27,263 nt of DNA from VRUE01 sp035605695 (GTDB taxonomy: Bacteria; Actinomycetota; Thermoleophilia; Solirubrobacterales; 70-9), in assembly GCA_035605695.1 (NCBI GenBank), contig DATNGZ010000032.1, forward strand, positions 1 to 27,263, written 5' to 3'. Each line of letters begins with the position of its first letter. Position 1 is the first letter of the stretch. Position numbers and translations under genes: made by a program. Below, in pieces: positions 14,951 to 22,505 of this stretch. The notes beneath the pieces were generated by a model. That model saw only the letters and a program-made list of their open reading frames with translations, did no database searches and was not told the DNA's origin.

Positions 14951-16261
14951 ATGTCCGCTGAGCAGGGCGACACACACCGGCTAGCCGCGCTCGTGGCGCT
15001 CGTGAGCACGGCGGTCCTCGCAGTCCTCGGCATCGACATTGTCCTTTCGCAGTTTCCCAGGGGGCTAATCGTCCTCGCCGGCCTCGTTCTCGCATTCGCG
15101 GCGGCTTGGTACGGCCTGACCCGGACCGGGGGCGCGAGGCTTCTGGGGTCGGGAATCGCGATCCTGGCAGCGGCGGGAATCGTGGCCGCATTGATCGCCG
15201 ACGGCGATCACGTCGTGCAGGCTCTCGTGGTCGTGGCGGGCCTGGGGTTGATGCTGCTTGCGACGCGATCGGCCTTCAAGGTCCACGTCCCGCTCCATCG
15301 GGCGCCGGACCCCCGCCACCCCGTGCTCTTCTACAACCCCAAGTCGGGTGGGGGAAAGGCGGAGAAGTTCCACCTGGCCGAGGAGGCGCGGGCTCGTGGT
15401 GTCGAGCCGATCGAGTTGAAGCTCGGCATCGACCTCGAGCAGCTGGTGCGCGGCGCGGTGGCGGATGGAGCTGACGCGCTGGCGATGGCCGGCGGCGACG
15501 GCTCCCAGGCCGTCGTTGCCATGGTTGCCGCCGAGCAGGACCTGCCGTATGCCTGCATTCCGGCTGGGACCCGCAACCACTTCGCGCTCGATCTCGGGGT
15601 CGACCGCGACGATGTCATCGGTGCACTCGACGCCTTTGTCGGCGGTCGCGAAAGGCGGGTCGATCTTGCCGAGGTCAACGGCCGCGTATTCGTCAACAAC
15701 GCCTCGATCGGCCTCTACGCCGAGGCGGTCCAGCGCGAGGGCTATCGGGAGGCGAAGCTGCGGACCATCCTCGACACGCTGCCCGAGGTGCTGGGGCCCG
15801 AGGGCAAGGGGCTGGACCTGCGCTGGGCCGGACCCGGGGGGCATGAACACTCCTCCGGCGCGGCGATCCTCGTCTCCAACAACCGCTACCGCCTCGGGCG
15901 CGCGGTCGGCTCGGGCACCCGGCCGAAGATCGACGACGAGCTGCTGGGGATCGCCGTCGCTTCCGCGCCGGTTGCAGGCCGGCGCCTCCTCCAGCGTCCC
16001 TGGCGAGAGTGGTCCGCATCCGCGTTCGAGGTCGACGCCGACGGCCCGATCGCGGCGGGTATCGACGGCGAGGCCGTGACCCTGGACCCGCCACTGCGCT
16101 TCAGGATCCTGCCGGCGGCGCTGCAGGTGCGGATCGCCGCCGCACATCCCGGAGCCTCCCCGTCCGCGGCGATGCCCGAGGGCGCCTGGGAAACCGTTCG
16201 CGCGCTGGTGCGAATTGCTGTGCGGGGAACGCCGCAACGCCCGAGATCATCGTCCCGATGA
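14951..16261 (+). CDS. Membrane-anchored diacylglycerol kinase-family protein
   Basis: Lipid-kinase-like protein of 436 residues, expected to phosphorylate a membrane lipid such as diacylglycerol. The N-terminus has about four hydrophobic helices (near 10-30, 38-56, 65-83 and 88-104). The DAGK catalytic domain follows: NPKSGGGKAEKF at 129-140, the nucleotide-binding GGDG at 181-184, and PAGTRNHFALDLG at 204-216. His replaces the usual Asp in the GTxNDFA motif. The C-terminal lobe ends near residue 400. ATG at 14951 has AAGGAG 8 nt upstream. Its stop overlaps the next ATG by 4 nt, so it heads a coupled three-gene operon with a PAP2 phosphatase and a phosphatase fusion; the three probably act on the same class of lipid phosphates. 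Confidence 0.88.
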   Translation: MSAEQGDTHRLAALVALVSTAVLAVLGIDIVLSQFPRGLIVLAGLVLAFAAAWYGLTRTGGARLLGSGIAILAAAGIVAALIADGDHVVQALVVVAGLGLMLLATRSAFKVHVPLHRAPDPRHPVLFYNPKSGGGKAEKFHLAEEARARGVEPIELKLGIDLEQLVRGAVADGADALAMAGGDGSQAVVAMVAAEQDLPYACIPAGTRNHFALDLGVDRDDVIGALDAFVGGRERRVDLAEVNGRVFVNNASIGLYAEAVQREGYREAKLRTILDTLPEVLGPEGKGLDLRWAGPGGHEHSSGAAILVSNNRYRLGRAVGSGTRPKIDDELLGIAVASAPVAGRRLLQRPWREWSASAFEVDADGPIAAGIDGEAVTLDPPLRFRILPAALQVRIAAAHPGASPSAAMPEGAWETVRALVRIAVRGTPQRPRSSSR

Positions 16262-16800
16262 GCGAGTGGCTCAGCCAGGCGAAGGCGGTCGACACCGCCG
16301 TCTACGCGGCGATCGCCGCCAGCGACACTCCCTCGCTGGACGTCGCCATGCGCCGCCTCTCCCAGGGCGCCGACCACAGCAAGCTCTGGTGCGCCGCCGC
16401 GGCCGGGTTGGCCCTCCTCGGCGGGTCCAGCGGCCGGCTTGCGGCTCGCAAGGGCCTCGTCTCGCTCGGTGTCGCCTCCGCCTTTGCCAACCTCGTCGCC
16501 AAGCCGCTGACCACCCGGCGGCGCCCCGAGAGGAGGGATGCCGAGGAGCTCGCACGACGCCACGTCCAGATGCCGCGCTCGAGCTCCTTCCCCTCCGGTC
16601 ACGCCGCCTCCGCCTTTGCCTTCGCCACCGGCGCCGCCGACGCGCAGCCGCTGCTCTCGGTGCCGCTGCGGGCCCTGGCAACGCTGGTCGGTTATTCCCG
16701 AGTCCATACCGGCGTCCACTATCCCGCCGATGTGCTCGCCGGTGCGTTCATCGGGGTCAGCGCGGCGGAGCTGGCCGCCCATCTGCTGGACCGACGATGA
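16258..16800 (+). CDS. PAP2-family lipid phosphatase
   Basis: Membrane phosphatase of 180 residues of the type that dephosphorylates phosphatidic acid or undecaprenyl diphosphate. All three motifs are present: KPLTTRRRP at 82-90, PSGH at 112-115, and SRVHTGVHYPAD at 147-158, with H115 and H154 as likely catalytic residues. Hydrophobic stretches near 45-58, 66-80, 117-128 and 158-176 are the membrane parts. The ATG overlaps the upstream kinase stop (ATGA), and the stop overlaps the next ATG (ATGA), so the stoichiometry of the three products is probably linked. A longer open frame upstream is a shadow of the kinase gene. Confidence 0.92.
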   Translation: MSEWLSQAKAVDTAVYAAIAASDTPSLDVAMRRLSQGADHSKLWCAAAAGLALLGGSSGRLAARKGLVSLGVASAFANLVAKPLTTRRRPERRDAEELARRHVQMPRSSSFPSGHAASAFAFATGAADAQPLLSVPLRALATLVGYSRVHTGVHYPADVLAGAFIGVSAAELAAHLLDRR

Positions 16801-18869
16801 GCATCCGCATCCTCTGGCGCGCCCTGCTAGTCCTGCTGCTGGACGCCCTCTCCCTGCTGCTGCTCTCGGCGCTCCTTGCCGGTTTCGTCCTCGACGGTGC
16901 CCTCGCTGCGCTCGCCGCGGCGGCAGCGATTGGTCTGCTCAACGCGCTGATCTGGCCGGCCTTGGCGCGGATCGCGCTGCCCCTCACCGTTCTCACCTTG
17001 GGCGGCGCGGCCCTGCTCCTCAACGGCGTTCTCGTCACCTTCGCCGTCAACCTCTTGCCTGGCGCCCACCTCGACGGAGTGCTCGAGGGGATTGTCGTCA
17101 CGGTGGCGATGACGGCGCTCACCGCCGGCTTCTACTCGCTGCTGGCGATCGACGAAGACGACTCCTGGTACCGCAATGTGGTCCGCCGGCAGATGCGGCG
17201 GCGAGGGCAGCACGTGGAGAGCGAGGTGCCGGGCGTCCTCTTCTTGGAGATCGACGGGCTCGCCCACGACGTCCTGCACCGGGCGCTGGCTGCTGGCGAC
17301 GCACCCAACCTCGCCGCCTGGCTGCGCAGCGGCTCCCACCGGCTGAGCAGGTGGGAGACCGATTGGTCCTCGCAGACCGGCGCCTGCCAGGCGGGTCTGC
17401 TGCATGGCTCCAATGAGGACATGCCGGCCTTCCGCTGGTGGGAGAAGGACCGCGGCGCAGCGATTGTCACCAACCACCCGCGCGACGCCGAAGAGCTGGA
17501 GCGGCGGCATTCGGACGGACGCGGGCTGCTGCACGCGGGCGGCGCCAGCCGCGCCAACATCCTCTCCGGCGACGCGCCGCACTCGATGCTGACGATGAGC
17601 ACGGTGCTGCACCGCCGCCGGCCGATCGGAGTCGACTACGCGGCCTATTTCGCTCGTCCCTACGCGGTTGCGCGCACGCTCGTGCTGGCGCTCGTCGACG
17701 TCTTTCGCGAGCGCCGGGCGGTGCGGCGGCAGCTCCGCGACGACGTCCGTCCGCGGATCGCCCGTCCGCGCTCCTACGCCGCCGTGCGCGCCTGGGCCAC
17801 CGTCGTCCAGCGCGACCTCCAGGTCGCCAGCGTCGTCGGCGACGTTCTCGCCGGCCGCCCGCTCGTCTACACGACCTTCCTCGCCTACGACGAGGTAGCG
17901 CACCACTCGGGAATCGAACGCGACGACGCCCTCGCCGTGCTGCGCGACCTCGACCGCCAGATCGCCAGGATCGCCCTTGCCTGCGCCGACGCTCCACGCC
18001 CCTACCGGCTGGTCGTCCTCTCCGACCACGGCCAGTCGCAGGGGGAAACCTTCCGCGACCGCTACGGGGAAACGCTCGAGGACTTGGTGCGGTCGGCTTG
18101 CGACCCGGAGAGCACGATCGCGGTCGAGGAGGGCGAGGACGACGCGCTCGCCTACCTCAGCGCCGGCCTGACCGAGGTCGCCCGCGACGACACGATCGCG
18201 GCGCGCACGGTTCGCACGGCGACCCGCGGGCGCCGCGACGATGGTGTGGTGACGCTCGACGCCGAGGTCCGCGAGGAGGTGGACCGGGCGCACAGGGGAG
18301 AGGTGCCCGAGCTCTCGGTGATGGCCTCGGGCTGCCTCGGCCTGGTCAGCTTCCCGCGCGAGCCAGGCCGGGTCTCCCTGGAGCGGCTCGAGGCGACCTA
18401 CCCGCTGCTGGTCCCGGCGCTCCGCGACCACCCCGGGATCGGCTTCACCCTGGTCCGCTCAGAGCGCTTCGGTGCGATTGCGGTCGGTGCGGGTGGCACC
18501 CACTTCCTTGACGAGGATCGGGTCGAGGGTGAGGACCCGCTCGAGCCGTTCGGCCCGCACGCCGCCGACCACCTGCGGCGCACCGACGGCTTCCCCCACT
18601 GCGCCGACCTGATGATCAACAGCACCTACTGGCCACAGTTCGGCGAGGTCGCAGCTTTCGAGGAGCTGGTCGGCTCGCACGGCGGCATGGGCGGCACCCA
18701 GGCCCATCCCTTTGTGTTGCACCCGGCCGAGCTCGCCTGGCCCGAGGAGGATGTGGTCGGCGCCGAGCGGGTCCACCGGATCTTCCGGGGCTGGCTCGAC
18801 GGCCTCGGGCACGAGGGCTATGCGAGTGAGGTCGTCTCTCCCGGTGCCAGCACCCGCAGCTCCACCTGA
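16797..18869 (+). CDS. Four-helix holin-like domain fused to alkaline-phosphatase-superfamily domain
   Basis: A 690-residue fusion. Residues 1-120 carry four hydrophobic helices with the pattern LLNALIWPALARIALPLTVL seen in phage-holin-family-4 membrane proteins. From about residue 145 a type I phosphodiesterase/alkaline-phosphatase-like fold begins: LFLEIDG with metal ligand D153, probable nucleophile T194 in SSQTGAC, then AYDEVAHHSG and LSDHGQSQG supplying further metal ligands near 360-415, and a late GGMGGTQ segment. The catalytic part is probably anchored at the membrane and hydrolyses a phospho-ester or phosphodiester of a lipid or cell-wall polymer. ATG at 16797 overlaps the PAP2 stop. 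The 3' end overlaps the convergent MBL-fold gene by 52 nt. Confidence 0.85.
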   Translation: MSIRILWRALLVLLLDALSLLLLSALLAGFVLDGALAALAAAAAIGLLNALIWPALARIALPLTVLTLGGAALLLNGVLVTFAVNLLPGAHLDGVLEGIVVTVAMTALTAGFYSLLAIDEDDSWYRNVVRRQMRRRGQHVESEVPGVLFLEIDGLAHDVLHRALAAGDAPNLAAWLRSGSHRLSRWETDWSSQTGACQAGLLHGSNEDMPAFRWWEKDRGAAIVTNHPRDAEELERRHSDGRGLLHAGGASRANILSGDAPHSMLTMSTVLHRRRPIGVDYAAYFARPYAVARTLVLALVDVFRERRAVRRQLRDDVRPRIARPRSYAAVRAWATVVQRDLQVASVVGDVLAGRPLVYTTFLAYDEVAHHSGIERDDALAVLRDLDRQIARIALACADAPRPYRLVVLSDHGQSQGETFRDRYGETLEDLVRSACDPESTIAVEEGEDDALAYLSAGLTEVARDDTIAARTVRTATRGRRDDGVVTLDAEVREEVDRAHRGEVPELSVMASGCLGLVSFPREPGRVSLERLEATYPLLVPALRDHPGIGFTLVRSERFGAIAVGAGGTHFLDEDRVEGEDPLEPFGPHAADHLRRTDGFPHCADLMINSTYWPQFGEVAAFEELVGSHGGMGGTQAHPFVLHPAELAWPEEDVVGAERVHRIFRGWLDGLGHEGYASEVVSPGASTRSST

Positions 18870-19579
18870 GGCGCCAGCTCGCGCATCCAGCGGGCGAGCG
18901 CGTGCGGGGGCGAGCGCAGTGGCTCGGGTCTCAGCCGCGCGAGGCCGAACGGGTAGAGCGTGCCCCAGTGGATCGGCACCACCAGCTTCGCTGAGAGCAG
19001 CGCCGCCGCCCGCGCCGCCCGCTCGGGGTCGAGGTGCCCGGCGCCGATGTTTGTGCCCCAGCCCCAGATCGGCAGCAGGGCGAGGTCGAGCTTGCCGCCG
19101 CCGATCGCCTCCATGCCGTCGAAGAGGTCGGTGTCGCCGGCGAAGTAGATGCGCCGCTGTCCGGCGAGTTCGAAGCCGACCGGCCGCGAGGCGCGCTCGA
19201 AGCGCCGCTCGCCGGCTGGGTGGTTCGCCTCGGTAGCGGTGATGCCGACCCCGCCCACGGTGCCAGAGTTGCCCGGGGCGAGCTCGCGGACGTCGCCGAA
19301 GCCGAGCCGGGCGAGGAAGTCCCCCGCTCCTGGTGCGGCGAGCACCGGCACCGTCCTGCTCAGCCGCCGCAGCGAGGGCACGTCGGCATGGTCGTGGTGC
19401 AGGTGGGAGATCAGTACCGCGTCGACGTCCTCTGCCAGCCGCGGGTCTGGAGGCGCCCCGTGCCGACGCAGCGGGCCGACCCGGCTCCGCAGCACCGGAT
19501 CGGTGAGCAGGCGGACGCCGTCGATCTCGACCAGGACGGTCGCGTGGCCGACGTAAGTGACCCGAGCTGCCGCGCTCAC
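18818..19579 (-). CDS. Metallo-beta-lactamase-fold hydrolase (UlaG/NAPE-PLD-like)
   Basis: A 253-residue zinc hydrolase. The HxHxDH motif is SHLHHDHAD (H59, H61, D63, H64); further ligands are expected from NHPAGE near 118, the FAGDTDLF Asp near 150, and the PIHWG His near 202. The start TYVGHATVLVEIDG is typical of UlaG and N-acyl-phosphatidylethanolamine phospholipase D relatives. A phospholipid-related substrate would fit the neighbouring lipid operon, but this is inference. The start is GTG at 19579. It is convergent with the phosphatase fusion (52-nt overlap) and divergent from the AI-2E-type transporter. Confidence 0.9.
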   Translation of the reverse strand: MSAAARVTYVGHATVLVEIDGVRLLTDPVLRSRVGPLRRHGAPPDPRLAEDVDAVLISHLHHDHADVPSLRRLSRTVPVLAAPGAGDFLARLGFGDVRELAPGNSGTVGGVGITATEANHPAGERRFERASRPVGFELAGQRRIYFAGDTDLFDGMEAIGGGKLDLALLPIWGWGTNIGAGHLDPERAARAAALLSAKLVVPIHWGTLYPFGLARLRPEPLRSPPHALARWMRELAPQVELRVLAPGETTSLA

Positions 19580-19633
19580 CGCGCGGCTCCGCCGTGGCCG
19601 TGTCGGGGACGCTGCGTATCGTGCGGCGGACCG

Positions 19634-20800
19634 ATGACTCCGAGGCGCCCGATCCGAGGCCGGCTGTGGCGCCCCGCCCGCGAGAGCGCGCCCGCCGAGG
19701 AAGAAGTGATCGAGATCGACCCCGCCGAGCTGAGCGGGATGTTTTCCGCTCCGGCCTGGCTGCGGGACCTCGGCTTCAGCGCCTGGCTGCTGGTTGGAGT
19801 GGGCGCGGCGCTGGTTGGAGCGATCTTTCTACTGGCGCAGACGCAGACGATCGTGATGCCGGTGGTGACGGCGGCGATCGTCGCCTCGGTCACCGTGCCG
19901 ATGGTCGACTGGTTGAAGCGCCAGGGGGTGCCGAGAGGAGCCGGGGCGGTGCTCGTCTTCCTCGGCATCGTCTTGATCGGCGTCGGCATCGGCATCATCG
20001 TCATGAGCGGCATCGCCAGCCAGGCTGACAGCCTCAGCGGCAGACTCCATGCCGGTGCGGATGAGATCGAGTCGTGGGTCAGGGACCTGGGCGTGGCTTC
20101 GCCCACCGCCGCGGACGCCAACCAGCACGCGAGCGCCTCGATCAGCGCCGGCTTCAAGGCTCTCACCGGCGGCTTGCTCGGTGGCGTCGACAAGCTGGCC
20201 TCTCTGGCCGTCTTCCTCTCATTCGCCGCTATCAGCCTCTTCTTCATGCTCAAGGACGCGCCGACGCTCGGCAGGTTCGTCGAGCGCCACCTCGGCATGC
20301 CGGTTCCGCTCGCCCGTACCGTGCTGACGCAGGTGTCCCGTTCCCTGCGCGGCTACTTCGTCGGGGTCACGATCGTCGCCGCCTGGAGTGCGCTGCTGGT
20401 CGGTGTCGGGGCGCTGCTACTCGGGGTGCCGCTGCCGGGGACGATCGCCGTCGTCACCTTCCTCGGCGGCTACGTGCCCTATCTCGGCGCTTGGGCGGCA
20501 GGAGTCTTTGCGGTCCTGATCGCTCTGGGGGGCCAGGGGCCTGAGGCGGCGCTGGCGATTGCGGTAATCGTCCTTCTCGCGAACGGGGTGCTCCAGCAGC
20601 TGGTGCAGCCAATTGCCTACGGCGCCGCCCTCGACCTCCACCCCCTGGCAGTTCTGATCGCCACCATTGCGGGCGGCTGCCTCTTCGGCACCATCGGCCT
20701 CATCCTCGCCGCCCCCCTTGTCTCCGCGGCCGTCAGGATCTCAGCCGAGCTCAACTCTTCCCGTACCTCGTCCGAGCGAGCCGCGGCTGCGACCGAATAA
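19634..20800 (+). CDS. AI-2E family transporter
   Basis: Integral membrane protein of 388 residues of the AI-2E/YdiK/PerM exporter family. About eight helices: two near the N-terminus (about 60-100), one near 105-125, a soluble segment (about 125-180), then the conserved C-terminal set with FVGVTIVAAWSALLVGVG, GGYVPYLGAW and an LHPLAVLIATIAGG segment. The family includes AI-2 exporters and Na+/H+ antiporters, so the substrate is open. ATG at 19634 is the first good start; the frame is open far upstream, but that is a shadow of the opposite-strand hydrolase. No clear SD. Confidence 0.9.
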   Translation: MTPRRPIRGRLWRPARESAPAEEEVIEIDPAELSGMFSAPAWLRDLGFSAWLLVGVGAALVGAIFLLAQTQTIVMPVVTAAIVASVTVPMVDWLKRQGVPRGAGAVLVFLGIVLIGVGIGIIVMSGIASQADSLSGRLHAGADEIESWVRDLGVASPTAADANQHASASISAGFKALTGGLLGGVDKLASLAVFLSFAAISLFFMLKDAPTLGRFVERHLGMPVPLARTVLTQVSRSLRGYFVGVTIVAAWSALLVGVGALLLGVPLPGTIAVVTFLGGYVPYLGAWAAGVFAVLIALGGQGPEAALAIAVIVLLANGVLQQLVQPIAYGAALDLHPLAVLIATIAGGCLFGTIGLILAAPLVSAAVRISAELNSSRTSSERAAAATE

Positions 20801-20807
20801 GAATCTT

Positions 20808-20836
20808 TTGCTTGTGCACAGAGGGGCAATTAGAGT
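20808..20836 (+). promoter_or_regulatory. Promoter of the DUF7144/SHOCT operon
   Basis: TTGCTT (20808-20813) and TAGAGT (20831-20836) are separated by 17 bp, a good match to a housekeeping sigma promoter. It starts 7 bp after the AI-2E gene stop and would give a leader of about 70 nt before the ATG at 20912. Confidence 0.55.
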
Positions 20837-20863
20837 GGCCTTGGCGAGCAGCCCCAAAGCTGC

Positions 20864-20885
20864 CGGCTCGGAATAAACCGAGCCG
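20864..20885 (+). promoter_or_regulatory. 5' leader hairpin
   Basis: A perfect 8-bp stem CGGCTCGG/CCGAGCCG with an AATAAA loop, inside the predicted leader of the DUF7144 gene and ending 12 nt before the AAAAGGAGA ribosome site. It may stabilise the mRNA or modulate translation; no T-run follows, so it is not an obvious terminator of the upstream transporter gene. Confidence 0.45.
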
Positions 20886-20911
20886 CACCGCCTTCCAAAA
20901 GGAGATTCCAC

Positions 20912-21322
20912 ATGGAGCCTGGTCAGAGTTCGAGGTCACCTGCCGGAGGACAGCGGTCGACCTGGATCGCATTCGCAGGAGTAATGATGGTGATCCTCGG
21001 CTTCCTCGATGCGATCTGGGGGCTGGCGGCGATCCTCAACGATGAAGTCGTCGTAGTCGGCGGTCACGGCGCCCTGATCTTCGACATCACCGCCTGGGGC
21101 TGGTTTCAACTGCTCCTTGGTGCCGTCATCGGGCTTACGGGATTCGGTCTGCTCGTCGGTAACGAAGCCGCTCGTGTCATGGGGATCTTCCTCTTGGGGC
21201 TCAACGCCATTCTGCAAGTCGTCTGGTTCCCGGCAGCACCGCTGTGGGCGTTCCTGATGATCGTCCTCGACGTCGTGATCATCTATCAGCTGACCGTCAA
21301 CTGGACTGACCAGGAGGGATGA
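20912..21322 (+). CDS. DUF7144-type four-helix membrane protein
   Basis: A 136-residue protein with four predicted membrane helices (about 18-41, 56-82, 85-105 and 108-128) after a hydrophilic N-terminus. Length, topology and the segments WGWFQLLLGAVIGLTGFGLL and VMGIFLLGLNAI match the DUF7144 family, common in actinobacteria and of unknown function. ATG at 20912 has AAAAGGAGA about 7 nt upstream, the strongest SD in this part of the window. A promoter and leader hairpin precede it. Its stop overlaps the first possible start of the SHOCT gene, so the two are co-translated. Confidence 0.85.
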   Translation: MEPGQSSRSPAGGQRSTWIAFAGVMMVILGFLDAIWGLAAILNDEVVVVGGHGALIFDITAWGWFQLLLGAVIGLTGFGLLVGNEAARVMGIFLLGLNAILQVVWFPAAPLWAFLMIVLDVVIIYQLTVNWTDQEG

Positions 21323-21324
21323 TC

Positions 21325-21717
21325 GTGCCGCTCGCAGACATCAGCTTCGGCCAAGGACTGCTCTTCATCTTCGAGTTCTTCTTGCTCTTCGCCTGGATCT
21401 GGATTCTCATTTCGATCATCTCCGATCTCTTTCGCGACCATGAGTTGTCAGGAGTGGCGAAGGCCGTTTGGGTGTTTTTCTTGGTCTTCCTGCCGTTCCT
21501 TGGGGTGTTGCTCTATCTGATCGTTCGCGGCAACGGGATGCGCGACCGCACGATCAAGGCTCAGGTAGATGCCAAGAAGGAGTTCGACAGCTACGTTCGA
21601 GAGCAGGCCCAGACCGGCTCTCCCGCAGATGAACTCCACAAGCTCGCCGAACTGAAAGACAAAGGAGCGCTTTCGGCTGAGGAGTTCGATCAGGCAAAGT
21701 CAAAGTTGCTTGCCTGA
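21325..21717 (+). CDS. PLDc_N/SHOCT-domain small membrane protein
   Basis: About 130 residues: two membrane helices (about 8-33 and 44-66) with the layout of the phospholipase-D N-terminal membrane domain, followed by a charged region and a C-terminal SHOCT motif (ELHKLAELKDKGALSAEEF). Such proteins are frequent in actinobacteria and often stress-linked; the function is unknown. GTG at 21325 is preferred because AGGAGGG (21312-21318) is 6 nt upstream of it, whereas ATG at 21319 directly abuts the SD. If ATG is used, two residues are added. It is the second gene of the DUF7144 operon. Confidence 0.85.
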   Translation: MPLADISFGQGLLFIFEFFLLFAWIWILISIISDLFRDHELSGVAKAVWVFFLVFLPFLGVLLYLIVRGNGMRDRTIKAQVDAKKEFDSYVREQAQTGSPADELHKLAELKDKGALSAEEFDQAKSKLLA

Positions 21718-21779
21718 GCGGCCCGAACTGGAGGTCGAGTTGAAGTGTTGAACCAGCACAGGACGTCTGAGCGGGACGT

Positions 21780-22505
21780 GTGACTTCAGAGTCTGCCCCT
21801 GCCAGTTCGCAGGGAACGGGCAACACGCGGTTGGCGTTCATCCTCGCGATGGCGATGTTCGTGCTGGTCGTCGACACCTCGTTGATGAACGTCTCGATAT
21901 CCGCCTTGGTCGGGGATCTCGATACGACCGTCAGCGGCGTCCAGTCGGCGATTGCGCTGGAGGCCCTGATCTCTGCGGCGTTCATCTTGATCAGCAGCAA
22001 GGTGGGAGACCTGATCGGGCGAAAGCGCGCCTTTGTCCTGGGGCCGGTGCTGAGCGAGAACCGGGTCCTCGACACCTGGCGGGCTTCCGAACGAATCCTC
22101 GAGGAAGGTCGCGCGCGTACGATCGGCGTCTCGAGTGGCCGGATCGAGGACTTGGAACGGCTGGAGGTGGAAGCCGACACGCGGCCGACGGTCCATCAGG
22201 TCGAGCTGCACTCGTGTCCTCAGCGGGTCGAGCTGCGCAGGCTGCACGCTCAATACCGCATCGTCACCGAGGCCTGGAGTCCGCTCTCCCAGGGCGACCT
22301 GCTCGCCGACGAGACGATCGGCGAGATTGCCGTGTGCCACGGTAAGTCGCCCGCCCAAACAATCCTGCGCTGGCACTTGCAGCTCGGCAACATCGCCATT
22401 CCCATGTCGGTGACGGCAGAGCGGATTCGCGAGAACATCGAGATCTTCGACTTCGAGCTGAGTGACGGGGAGATGGCGACGATCAGCGAAAAGGCCGCCG
22501 CCTAG
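21780..22505 (+). pseudogene. In-frame chimera of MFS transporter start and aldo/keto reductase end
   Basis: The 241-codon frame is intact, but its two parts belong to unrelated families. Residues 1 to about 88 are the first helices of a DHA2-type MFS drug transporter, ending in the loop GDLIGRKRAFVLG. From about residue 93 the sequence is the C-terminal half of an aldo/keto reductase: DTWRASERILEEGRARTIGV, VHQVELH, EAWSPLSQGDLL and RIRENIEIFDFELSD. The reductase catalytic tetrad (Asp, Tyr, Lys, His) lies in the missing N-terminal half, and the usual IPKS lysine is Met. The transporter lacks about nine tenths of its length. A deletion joining two genes near 22041-22058 explains this; an assembly chimera is the alternative. 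The start is GTG at 21780. A working product is unlikely. Confidence 0.8.

Noticed and set aside
16215..16796. Upstream extension of the phosphatase-fusion frame
   Set aside because: It is coded within the PAP2 and kinase genes and reads as high-GC shadow sequence; ATG at 16797 overlaps the PAP2 stop as expected for a coupled operon.
19034..19633. Upstream extension of the AI-2E frame
   Set aside because: It is antisense to the well-supported MBL-fold gene and shows shadow composition.
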